Shown: positions 7,792 through 14,378 of the stretch, piece by piece | Position numbering within the stretch: position 1 is the first letter of the stretch | Layout: each line of letters starts with the position of its first letter | DNA from: SHLQ01 sp964562985 | GTDB lineage: Bacteria > Actinomycetota > Acidimicrobiia > Acidimicrobiales > SHLQ01 | Assembly: GCA_964562985.1 (NCBI GenBank) | Contig: CAZLWE010000075.1 | Span: 1-14,452 of the forward strand | Direction of reading: 5' to 3' | DNA length: 14,452 nt | Position numbers and translations under genes: made by a program | Notes under the pieces: model-generated | Told to the model about the DNA's origin: nothing | Database searches by the model: none | What the model saw: the letters and a program-made list of their open reading frames with translations, nothing else

Positions 7792-8007
7792 CTAGGCCGC
7801 TTGTTGGTGAGGATCTACTTCGGCAAAATCGTCTTCTACATCAACATCGATTGAGCTCGCTACCTGAACGGATTCAGCCGCGTCGGTCTTCTTCTTGCCA
7901 CGGAAGCCCGCAACGAAAGATTGAGCAGCAACCTTCGCCCCCGCTAAACCTCCGGTAGCCACTGCGGCAATAGCGGCAGCCGTTCCAGCATCGATATAGG
8001 CAAGCAT
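7792..8007 (-). CDS. 71-residue membrane peptide with YIDAGT motif
   Basis: This small protein starts MLAYIDAGTA, has one Ala/Gly-rich membrane segment at about residues 8-33, a basic RGKKK stop-transfer stretch at 36-40, and a polar acidic C-terminus. From memory, short membrane proteins with a YIDPGTG N-terminus occur beside membrane sulfatase-fold and NoeA-like genes; here the Pro is replaced by Ala. The ATG is well supported by GGGAG five bases upstream. It is the first gene of the minus-strand cluster, 39 bp before the methyltransferase and in the same reading frame. It could be a membrane anchor or regulator for the two enzymes that follow. No biochemical function is known to me. Confidence 0.85.
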   Translation of the reverse strand: MLAYIDAGTAAAIAAVATGGLAGAKVAAQSFVAGFRGKKKTDAAESVQVASSIDVDVEDDFAEVDPHQQAA

Positions 8008-8129
8008 GAGATCTCCCTTTTAAGGAGTGGCGACCTGGCACAGGACCGGATCTCTCCTCACATATCTATCGGAGATCACCAAACCCACATTGATGGGCTG
8101 TTTGACCCGCTCATCGAACAGGGCAACGC
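8008..8129. promoter_or_regulatory. Divergent intergenic region with inverted repeat
   Basis: This 122-bp gap separates the minus-strand envelope cluster from the plus-strand acyltransferase gene, so promoters for both must lie here or very near. It contains the ribosome binding site GGGAG of the 71-residue gene (complement of 8013-8017). It also holds an inverted repeat GATCTC (8049-8054) / GAGATC (8072-8077) with a 17-base spacer, a possible operator. I cannot place clear -35/-10 boxes for either direction. Confidence 0.45.
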
Positions 8130-9188
8130 ATGCTCGATCTGGTCTGCCGCCGAACCAATACCTACGATGCGTATGTGGCAGATGAGGTCCCCGGGCCGTG
8201 GGTACGGCGTCCAACTTCAGTGGTGGGAATACTGGTAGCGACAGCGCTGTCTCCGATCATCGCGCCGATCGCTCTCATCGTCTCGAACATCATTGATCGA
8301 TTCCAGGGACAAACGCGATTCCAACGAACGCGTGCGGCAGCGCTCATCACCGGGCTCATCCTGATCGATTTCGTTGGGATGGTTGGCACCAATTTCGTCT
8401 GGCTCACCTCGCCATTCGGTCGAAACGTCCAGAGCCCTCGGGTGCAGGCTCGCTATAGCAAGCTCATGACGTGGTGGACCAGCCAGCTTCTCGCAGCCAT
8501 TTCTCGGGCGAGTGTCTTGCCGCTCGACCGAGCGCAGCTCGACGAGTCTCTCCTCGGCGGCAATGCGATCGTCATCGGGCGACATCGCAGTTTGCTCGAT
8601 GCCATATTGCCCGCAGTGATCTTTGGGAATCTTGGTGTAACGGCTCGTTACGTTCTCAAAGAGGACCTGCAGTGGGACATCAACATCGACGTCGTCGGGA
8701 ATCGGATGGGTCACGTTTTCGTCGACCGAACTCCCGAAAACCTCGAGGACGAACTCGCGCCAATTCGTCAACTTGGGCGACGGATCGATTCCTGGTCGGT
8801 CGGTGTCATTTTCCCGGAGGGAACGTTCTTCAACGAGAAGCGCAAAGCCCGTGCCGTCACCTACCTAAGAGACATCAACGATCGACACGCGGACATCGCG
8901 GAGAAGTTGGAGTATCTACTGCCTCCCCGTCCGGCAGGCACATTGGCACTACTCGAGGGCGCGCCAGAGGCGGACATCATCGTGTTGGGCCACGTGGGCT
9001 TTGAAGCGTTCGGAACAATCGGCGACATCTTGGACAATCTTGGTGCGAACGAGCGCATCACGCTGATGGCATGGCGGTTCCCCCGAAAAGACGTCCCAAC
9101 AGAACCAGATCAGCAGATCGATTGGCTCTTCGACCGCTGGCTCGAGATGGACGAGTGGATCGCGGCGAATCAGCCAATTCGGGGCTAG
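8130..9188 (+). CDS. PlsC-like (LPLAT) phospholipid acyltransferase
   Basis: This 352-residue membrane-associated enzyme probably transfers an acyl chain to a lysophospholipid or another lipid acceptor. Two hydrophobic segments at about 30-54 and 69-91 precede the catalytic domain. The acyltransferase HX4D motif is intact (H152 and D157 in GRHRSLLD). The block FPEGT is at 228-232 and the substrate-contact region VFVDRTPEN lies between them. The protein is longer than typical PlsC (about 240 residues), because of the N-terminal membrane part and a C-terminal extension. The ATG at 8130 follows an in-frame stop at 8103-8105 and has a weak AGGG about six bases upstream. The phosphatase gene follows 39 bp later. 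A role in envelope lipid synthesis fits the divergent neighbours, but the acceptor is not evident. Confidence 0.9.
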   Translation: MLDLVCRRTNTYDAYVADEVPGPWVRRPTSVVGILVATALSPIIAPIALIVSNIIDRFQGQTRFQRTRAAALITGLILIDFVGMVGTNFVWLTSPFGRNVQSPRVQARYSKLMTWWTSQLLAAISRASVLPLDRAQLDESLLGGNAIVIGRHRSLLDAILPAVIFGNLGVTARYVLKEDLQWDINIDVVGNRMGHVFVDRTPENLEDELAPIRQLGRRIDSWSVGVIFPEGTFFNEKRKARAVTYLRDINDRHADIAEKLEYLLPPRPAGTLALLEGAPEADIIVLGHVGFEAFGTIGDILDNLGANERITLMAWRFPRKDVPTEPDQQIDWLFDRWLEMDEWIAANQPIRG

Positions 9189-9215
9189 CCGTGGTCACGT
9201 CGACCCCAACATCAC

Positions 9216-9221
9216 TAGTGT
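9216..9221 (+). promoter_or_regulatory. Possible -10 box of a leaderless promoter for hisN
   Basis: TAGTGT fits TANNNT and ends six bases before the GTG at 9228, so transcription would begin at or next to the start codon. No ribosome binding site precedes this GTG. The start also sits in a 7-bp inverted repeat, GTCACGT (9194-9200) with ACGTGAC (9226-9232). The -35 region is poor. Confidence 0.4.
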
Positions 9222-9227
9222 GGCCAC

Positions 9228-10076
9228 GTGACTTCTGCCCCAATTGAAGAAAGCTTGCTTGAGCTCGCGGTCGAACTAGCGACGGGGGCGGGCGCTCTCA
9301 CACGCAAGTGGTTTGATCGCGGCACAATCAATGTCGATACCAAAGACGATGGCTCGCCGGTCACCGAGGCCGACAAAGCGGCCGAGCGCTACCTTCGCGA
9401 GCAAATCAGCCAGGCATTTCCAACGGATGCGATCATCGGCGAAGAAGAGGACGACCGGAGCGGCACGAGCGGACGCACCTGGATCATCGATCCCATCGAC
9501 GGTACGAAGTCATTCACTCACGGAGTCCCCCTCTACGGGACACTGCTTGCGGTGACCGACGAACATGGTCCAGCAGCAGGGGTAGTCGTGCTCCCAGCAC
9601 TCGACGAGGTGGTTTCGGCTGGTCGTGGCATCGGTTGCTTCCACAACGGCCGGGAAACGTCGGTCAACGACACCAGCGAGCTGAGCAATGCCTACGTGAT
9701 GACGAGCGGCTTGGAGTATTGGCCCGATACCCGTGAACGAGACCAACTACTCGACATGGACACCGTCGTACGTACCTGGGGCGATGCCTATGGATACGTG
9801 TTGTTGGCGACCGGTCGATGCGAAGTCACCATCGACCCGGTGCCCAAGCTCTGGGATGTCGCACCGATGCGGGTAATCGTCACCGAAGCTGGCGGCACCG
9901 TGACCGACCAGTTCGGCGAGCCGTGGGAAGAGGGCAAGCACTTCGTCGCATCGAACGGCGCCCTACACGACCAGTTCCTCGCCACCGCCTTCCCGTCCGA
10001 AGCATCGGCCCCTGCCGTTGTTGAGCCACCCGAGGACTCTCCGGACCAGCCCGAAGACGCTGAAGAATCCGAGTAG
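9228..10076 (+). CDS. hisN: Inositol-monophosphatase-family phosphatase, probably histidinol-phosphatase
   Basis: This 282-residue cytoplasmic Mg-dependent phosphatase carries the family motifs GEEE at 71-74, WIIDPIDGTKSF at 85-96 (metal ligands D88 and D91) and KLWDVAP at 207-213 (D210). The segment WGDAYGY at 184-190 resembles the HisN subgroup, which converts histidinol phosphate to histidinol in histidine synthesis. It differs from classical inositol monophosphatases. Residues 255-282 form an acidic, proline-rich tail that is not part of the fold. No other his gene is nearby, so the substrate call rests on motifs only; inositol phosphate or another sugar phosphate is the alternative. The GTG at 9228 appears leaderless. 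Confidence 0.85.
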   Translation: MTSAPIEESLLELAVELATGAGALTRKWFDRGTINVDTKDDGSPVTEADKAAERYLREQISQAFPTDAIIGEEEDDRSGTSGRTWIIDPIDGTKSFTHGVPLYGTLLAVTDEHGPAAGVVVLPALDEVVSAGRGIGCFHNGRETSVNDTSELSNAYVMTSGLEYWPDTRERDQLLDMDTVVRTWGDAYGYVLLATGRCEVTIDPVPKLWDVAPMRVIVTEAGGTVTDQFGEPWEEGKHFVASNGALHDQFLATAFPSEASAPAVVEPPEDSPDQPEDAEESE

Positions 10077-10141
10077 TCCGAAAACCCACACGGCCGACGC
10101 CCCGAAGGACGCCGACCGCAAGTTTGAAATCCGCAGAGCGG

Positions 10142-11044
10142 TTACGACAGTGGAACACCCACGGGTACTTCGCCCGCGCTGGACTCGACGAGCGTGATCT
10201 GCTCCATGCGGTCTTGCCAATCGCTGCGCTCACCGATCGCGTCTACGTATGCAGCCTTGCGACGAGCGGAGCGTCCGCGTGGTTCAACCTCGCGGCCAGC
10301 GGCCGAGTACTGGGCTTCGATGCCTTCCTTGAGCATCTGAATAGCCTCGGAGCGGACCTGACTGATCCGGCTTTCGGTTACGCCGAGGAAGCGAGCGAGC
10401 TCTTGGCTCGTGCGTCCTTCGAGAAAGTAGCCGATGATTACGAGTCGCTGGCGTTCTGGAAGAAGTGCGATTGCGTCACGAAGGTACGCATGAAGCTCGC
10501 GGGTCTCGAGCTCTTCGGACGGCTCGATCGCTGCGTGATCGACGAGCACGTCAACAAGGGTCAGGTCGTCATCGACATCGTCGGAGACTTCGTGTTCCAG
10601 GGCCAGGACGACTGAGCGGAACATACGATCACGAAGGCGGGACAACTCGTTGGTGTCCATGCTGAGCGCTTCGGCCATCTCCTCAGTCGTTGGTACGCGA
10701 CCAAGCTTGCTTGCGAGACGCTGCTCGGTCGCTTCCAACTTGCGGGCCAAAGTACGGACTGAACGAGGTGCCCAGTCGGCGGCACGAACGGCGTCGAGGA
10801 TCGCTCCTCGGATGCGCTGTGCGGCAAAGCGGTCGAAGGGTACTCCGCGAGACTCATCAAAGCGGCGCGCTGCCTCAACAAGCCCTAAGGCTCCGGCACG
10901 AGCAAGTTCTTCGCGTTCCACGTGTCGTGGAAAGTGCACGGCCACTTGCAGAACAATGTGCTTGACCAGTGGCAAGTTTGCCTCGATCATCTTGTTCAGT
11001 TCCGCGGTGTTGTGCACCTGCTCGTTGGTTTGACCCTTAGTCAC
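10142..11044 (-). CDS. Sigma-28 family (FliA/WhiG-type) RNA polymerase sigma factor
   Basis: This 300-residue alternative sigma factor has region 2 at about residues 24-95, including the core-binding and -10-recognition stretch around GLVEAARRFDESRG and ending at WAPRSVR. Region 3 is at about 97-160 and region 4 at about 193-241, with the helix-turn-helix GRTSQELARFLGVTESRISQ. The order and the RxVR segment match FliA and WhiG. A basic then polar tail of about 55 residues follows region 4, longer than usual. The start is placed at GTG 11044 because GGGAGA lies seven bases upstream; an in-frame GTG at 11119 would add 25 residues without support. No flagellar, sporulation or anti-sigma gene is adjacent, so the regulon is unknown. 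It converges on hisN. Confidence 0.92.
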   Translation of the reverse strand: MTKGQTNEQVHNTAELNKMIEANLPLVKHIVLQVAVHFPRHVEREELARAGALGLVEAARRFDESRGVPFDRFAAQRIRGAILDAVRAADWAPRSVRTLARKLEATEQRLASKLGRVPTTEEMAEALSMDTNELSRLRDRMFRSVVLALEHEVSDDVDDDLTLVDVLVDHAAIEPSEELETRELHAYLRDAIALLPERQRLVIIGYFLEGRTSQELARFLGVTESRISQVRSEAIQMLKEGIEAQYSAAGREVEPRGRSARRKAAYVDAIGERSDWQDRMEQITLVESSAGEVPVGVPLS

Positions 11045-11206
11045 GGTATTTTCTCCCTCACGTCGGTGGATGTGTCCCACCTCACTCACGAGAGATATAA
11101 CGGCACGACCGGCGCGCACCTTTAGGGATTTTCCAAGAAATGTTCCCTGAATTGATTTTCGGCATCTTGGAGGGCTACCTGAAGCCCATTTTCTGAGTCA
11201 TTTGGC
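11045..11206 (-). promoter_or_regulatory. Upstream region of the sigma factor gene
   Basis: The complement of 11052-11057 is the ribosome binding site GGGAGA that decides the sigma start. TTATAT on the minus strand (complement of 11095-11100) is a possible -10 box, with no convincing -35. A short stem GGGCT/AGCCC (11172-11176 with 11183-11187) lies just past the stop of the upstream reductase gene, but lacks a T run on the minus strand. Confidence 0.4.
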
Positions 11207-12217
11207 CTATTGCATGTGGTGCTCGATACCAATAAAGCGCTCCGGTCGCAGCCCCAAACCGCGAACATGCTGGAGAAACTGAATTGGATCAAACCATTCG
11301 GCGAGGCCAGCTGCGCCGGTCTTGGCGACTCGGATGGAACGCGCGAGTTGAGCGGCGGCTACACCAGCGACGGCAGCGGCGGCTACGGCCGGCCGTTCTA
11401 CGCAGCCGAGCACCAGTTCCTCACGTTGACCTCCAACCGTGCCACGGACCTCTACACGTACCGCCCCGAGCAAGCCCTCGGGATGCGGTGGGCGCAACAT
11501 TGGTAAGTGCATGGTCAAACGGTCGCGCCGTGTGGCGGCCATACGAGCAGTGACCCGGCGCACATCGGGATGCATCCGGACCAACAGGAGCGGATCAGCG
11601 AGCGCGGCGCGGTAACAATCGGCGGCCTGTACGGGATGTGGGAACCACGCAAGTTCGCGGCCAGATCCCCCGGCTCTGCGCTGCCAACCGCTCTCGCGCC
11701 AATCGAAGCACAGTCGTGAGAGGGCGGCGTGGTGTTGACGGGCGCAATCCGGGCCGCCAGTTCCGAACTTTGCGACGTGGATCTCGTGTATCTCGTCAAA
11801 CCACTGACGAGCGTGCGAAGCAAGAACATCTGACAACCCCGGCATCATCCCTGCGCCAACGATCAACCGGGCTTCGTGACGAGTCGCAAGATCGTCGAGT
11901 TCAAGAAGTTCTCGAACTTCGGCAAGGCTGTCGCTGACAGACACGACGTCGATTCCGAGCTCTAGAGCCGCTTGTGCACCCGGTGTATGGGTTCCAGTTC
12001 TCCCGACAAGAATCACAATCGAGTCTCGGTCTAAACGCTCGGGCTCGACCGTCTCACCAACTTCGATAACGCGATCTCCCAGGTCGTTGGCTACCGCTCT
12101 CGCCTTACCTGGTGAGTCATCGAGCAGGGTCAGATACGCGTCATGATCGAGGTGGAGCAGATGTCTCGCCAGACGTCGACCCGTCGCTCCGACACCCACG
12201 ATGACATAGTGGGCCAT
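11207..12217 (-). CDS. Rossmann-fold NAD(P)-binding protein, saccharopine-dehydrogenase-like
   Basis: This 336-residue protein begins with a dinucleotide-binding fold: YVIVGVGATGRRLARHL with glycines 8, 10 and 13. An acidic pair D33-D34 follows the second strand, which favours NAD(H). The segment GAGMMPGLSDVLA at 121-133 resembles the corresponding loop of saccharopine-dehydrogenase-like reductases. The C-terminal half is Ala/Arg-rich and ends in a conserved-looking WFDPIQFLQHV stretch. The reaction and substrate cannot be assigned. The ATG overlaps the TAA of the upstream 48-residue gene by one base (TAATG), indicating translational coupling. Confidence 0.83.
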   Translation of the reverse strand: MAHYVIVGVGATGRRLARHLLHLDHDAYLTLLDDSPGKARAVANDLGDRVIEVGETVEPERLDRDSIVILVGRTGTHTPGAQAALELGIDVVSVSDSLAEVRELLELDDLATRHEARLIVGAGMMPGLSDVLASHARQWFDEIHEIHVAKFGTGGPDCARQHHAALSRLCFDWRESGWQRRAGGSGRELAWFPHPVQAADCYRAALADPLLLVRMHPDVRRVTARMAATRRDRLTMHLPMLRPPHPEGLLGAVRVEVRGTVGGQREELVLGCVERPAVAAAAVAGVAAAQLARSIRVAKTGAAGLAEWFDPIQFLQHVRGLGLRPERFIGIEHHMQ

Positions 12218-12363
12218 TAGGTCAGATCATCGCCCGTCAGCTCTCGCCAACCACCGCCCCGAGGCGGAACACCACCACTCCCTCGCAACCGAAGGGCACC
12301 AGCAACCCCCGCAGCAATTGCCAACGCAGTAATGGCGCCGCGGAAAAGCGAAAGAAGCTGCAT
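12217..12363 (-). CDS. 48-residue small membrane peptide
   Basis: This short ORF begins MQLLSLFRGAITALAIAAGV, with one membrane segment at about residues 9-26. A basic, glycine-rich stretch (RLRGSGG, PPRGGG) and a polar end ELTGDDLT follow. AGGA lies seven bases before the ATG (complement of 12371-12374). The TAA stop shares a base with the ATG of the reductase gene. The good ribosome binding site, the coupling and the hydrophobic N-terminus followed by positive residues make it a credible gene. It may tether the reductase to the membrane or serve as a coupling leader. I know no family for it. Confidence 0.6.
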   Translation of the reverse strand: MQLLSLFRGAITALAIAAGVAGALRLRGSGGVPPRGGGWRELTGDDLT

Positions 12364-12452
12364 TGGAGAATCCTATCTATCGCCCCGTCCACAGAGCGAA
12401 TGCGCATCCACGGGGAAGCGCACTTCATAGTGGACTGGTGGGGCGGCGACGC

Positions 12453-14027
12453 CTACTCCGACGACAGGGTTTCCTGGGCGTCTTCGATCAGTGCCCGAAC
12501 TCGAGACGTATCGAGGTCGAGGGGCTCTAGGGGCTCTAGGGGCTTGTCGGTCTCGAGCGGGGCGAGCGGGACGAGACCCGCGCTTGAAACATCGGACTGC
12601 CGCTCCAACCTGCGACCCAGGACGGAGCTGAACGTCGGCCAATCAGTGTTCGGCGTTGTATCGACTCGTGATTCGGCGCCCAAGTCTGAGTCCTCTTCGG
12701 ACGTCTCGGGTGTGAGATCGATCACCGGATCGCGCTCGGTCAGATCGATGATTACGTCCTCCTCGATTGAAGGAGCGTCAGTCTCCAACGAATCGGGCTG
12801 CTCCGTCGTGGAGTCATTTGCCAGTGAGGCAAGGTCGGCGTTGTCCTCGACCTGATCTTCGATCAACGTTCGATCGACCCCGTATCTGACAACATGCCCG
12901 GAGCCGTTCTCTGGCTGGGGAACCATCGGGTCCTGTTGTCCGTACCGGCTAACGCCAGCTATCTCTTCTTCGGGCTCGGGAATGACCTGTTGCCGATATT
13001 CGAATCGCTCGTTCAAGAAACCAGTGGCGAGCCTTGCGTCTATCAGCGGCGAGTCGAGCTTCTCGGATCCCTGCGCAGGAGAAGCGACGACCGGTGAGGC
13101 GTTGTCGCCCGTCGGGTCTGCAAAACGCTTCCTAGCGTCTATCACCAACGCGTCGGTCTCCTCAGAGTCCCCGGTATCACGAGCGACGATCGACAGACCT
13201 AATCCCTCTGGATCTTCAAAGCGCCTTTTCGAACCAGTGCCCTGAAGCTCCACAGGATCGCCGGATGGCTGAGTGATCTTACGCCGCGCAGCCATCCCGG
13301 CTACCAACACAAGCCCGAGCAGCGCCCCCGCGACAGCTCCGAGGACGCCAGCGAACAAGGCGCTACTGGACGATGGCGATACCTCGCGGGCTCGGCTGAT
13401 GAGCACTGCCGAGCTTTGGATACCACGACTCTCGAGTTCGGCCTGCTCTGCTTGGACCTCGCTTATCAGCGTTTCGAGACTTCGCAGCTGCTGATCGAGT
13501 CGTACCGCGTCGGAGGAGGCCATAGCGTCCTCGCCACCGGCCTCGAACGCCGCTGTCAGGCTGGCCTGTACACCGTCACGCTCCTCGACTTGGGCCAACT
13601 CCAGCTGCTCCAGACGGGCGAGTTCCTCGTCGAGATGTATCCGGGCAGCCTGCTCGCTCAATCCAACAGTGGCAACGGCGACGCGGTTGGCCTCCTCGGC
13701 GTTCGCGAGTTGGTTGGGCCCCGAGGCATTCACGAAGACCTGAGTCATATCGTCTGGCGCGGGGACGATCTCGAGGTTCACCTCAGATTCGATAGCGATG
13801 GTAAGGCCAGCCTCCAGCGCCCGCTCGACGGTAAGGGCCCGCTCCTGAGCGAAGAATGCAGGAGAAACATCATCTGAAAGCCCAACGATGGCCTGGCTCT
13901 GTGGATCGCCGCTGCCCGAGGACGCCACCAGGTACGAAACCAACCCCACTGCGAGAGCTAGTACAAGAATGAGCCAGGACCACGGCGGGATTCGCGATCC
14001 GCCCCGCGTGTCAGCCTCAGAACTCAA
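12453..14027 (-). CDS. Wzz-like membrane protein with long acidic cytoplasmic tail
   Basis: This 524-residue protein has a membrane segment at about 15-36, an extracytoplasmic part at about 37-222 rich in alpha helix and probable coiled coil (about 125-200), and a second segment at about 224-246 preceded by SPSSSS and followed by ARRK. This is the plan of Wzz/chain-length-determinant polysaccharide co-polymerases. The remaining 275 residues are acidic and low complexity, with no kinase Walker motifs. Short motifs recur there: RFEDP and RFADP, VIDAR and LIDAR, SRYG and VRYG, IIDLT and VIDLT, and PLEPLEPL. The TTG at 14027 is chosen because GAGGG lies seven bases upstream. A GTG at 14180 in the same frame would add 51 residues that look non-coding. 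Export or length control of an envelope polysaccharide is inferred. Confidence 0.75.
   Translation of the reverse strand: MSSEADTRGGSRIPPWSWLILVLALAVGLVSYLVASSGSGDPQSQAIVGLSDDVSPAFFAQERALTVERALEAGLTIAIESEVNLEIVPAPDDMTQVFVNASGPNQLANAEEANRVAVATVGLSEQAARIHLDEELARLEQLELAQVEERDGVQASLTAAFEAGGEDAMASSDAVRLDQQLRSLETLISEVQAEQAELESRGIQSSAVLISRAREVSPSSSSALFAGVLGAVAGALLGLVLVAGMAARRKITQPSGDPVELQGTGSKRRFEDPEGLGLSIVARDTGDSEETDALVIDARKRFADPTGDNASPVVASPAQGSEKLDSPLIDARLATGFLNERFEYRQQVIPEPEEEIAGVSRYGQQDPMVPQPENGSGHVVRYGVDRTLIEDQVEDNADLASLANDSTTEQPDSLETDAPSIEEDVIIDLTERDPVIDLTPETSEEDSDLGAESRVDTTPNTDWPTFSSVLGRRLERQSDVSSAGLVPLAPLETDKPLEPLEPLDLDTSRVRALIEDAQETLSSE
12521..12544 (-). repeat. 9-bp tandem repeat in the tail of the Wzz-like gene
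   Basis: Two full copies and one partial copy of GGGGCTCTA (plus-strand sense) encode the PLEPLEPL stretch near the C-terminus. Slippage here would change the tail length by three residues without shifting frame. Confidence 0.8.
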
Positions 14028-14199
14028 TCTTGCACCCTCGGTCGTGGCAGCCAGCCCGCGAAATCTGGCTCGATGAACAGCACTACATTCGCGCAAGATC
14101 GCCGGCAGGACTAAATGGAGTGACCGGCCGATTTGATTCTTCGACGTTGCGAAGCCAAACACTCCCCCACCACGACGCACCGTGCCAAATGAGGCTCCC

Positions 14200-14259
14200 C
14201 TACAACCGACTGAGCGGACGCAGTGAACGGTTCTCCGACGTTGCGGAGCGAAGCGGAGC
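14200..14259. repeat. 60-bp intergenic repeat, copy 1
   Basis: This copy aligns without gaps to 14279-14338; by hand there are 10 mismatches in 60. The last 27 bases (14233-14259) differ at one position only and contain GGAGCGAAGCGGAGC. A related stretch, GAGCGAAGCGAG, follows at 14262-14273. Confidence 0.8.
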
Positions 14260-14278
14260 CCGAGCGAAGCGAGTCACA

Positions 14279-14338
14279 CCACAACGGACTGGGTGGACGG
14301 AGCGGGCGGTGCTCCGACGTTGTGGAGCGAAGCGGAGC
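14279..14338. repeat. 60-bp intergenic repeat, copy 2
   Basis: This is the second copy, 79 bp after the first. GCTCCG (14311-14316) pairs with CGGAGC (14333-14338) as an inner stem. The flanking GGACGGAGCG (14295-14304) pairs with CGCTCCGTCC (14354-14363) as a 10-bp outer stem. The sequence could fold as RNA in either direction and lies directly downstream of tRNA-Ile on the minus strand. Confidence 0.75.
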
Positions 14339-14378
14339 GGGAGGAGTAACGAACGCTCCGTCCGCACAGCAAACGTAG

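Larger units (their letters stand above)
14028..14378. other. Gene-free region before tRNA-Ile, structured
   Basis: No credible gene was found here. The left part (14028-14180) carries the ribosome binding site of the Wzz-like gene (complement of 14035-14039) and presumably its promoter. The right part (about 14200-14378) is rich in the short motif GAGCGAAGCG and holds two copies of a 60-bp element plus inverted repeats. Confidence 0.6.

Noticed and set aside
4733..8007. Anti-phage defence island
   Set aside because: There is no nuclease, toxin, restriction or nucleotide-signal effector; membrane and envelope enzymes explain the cluster better.
10077..10141. Terminator between hisN and the sigma gene
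   Set aside because: The GC-rich stretch contains direct repeats (GCCGAC twice) that do not form a proper hairpin in either direction.
10124..10615. 163-codon plus-strand ORF
   Set aside because: It lies wholly opposite the well-supported sigma factor gene and its translation has no recognisable domain; it is a mirror of codon bias.
11172..11187. Stem GGGCT/AGCCC as terminator of the reductase gene
   Set aside because: It is only 5 bp and has no T run on the minus strand; the T run is on the plus side, where no gene precedes it.
12237..12428. 63-codon minus-strand ORF
   Set aside because: It overlaps the 48-residue ORF in another frame, whose ribosome binding site and coupling are much better.
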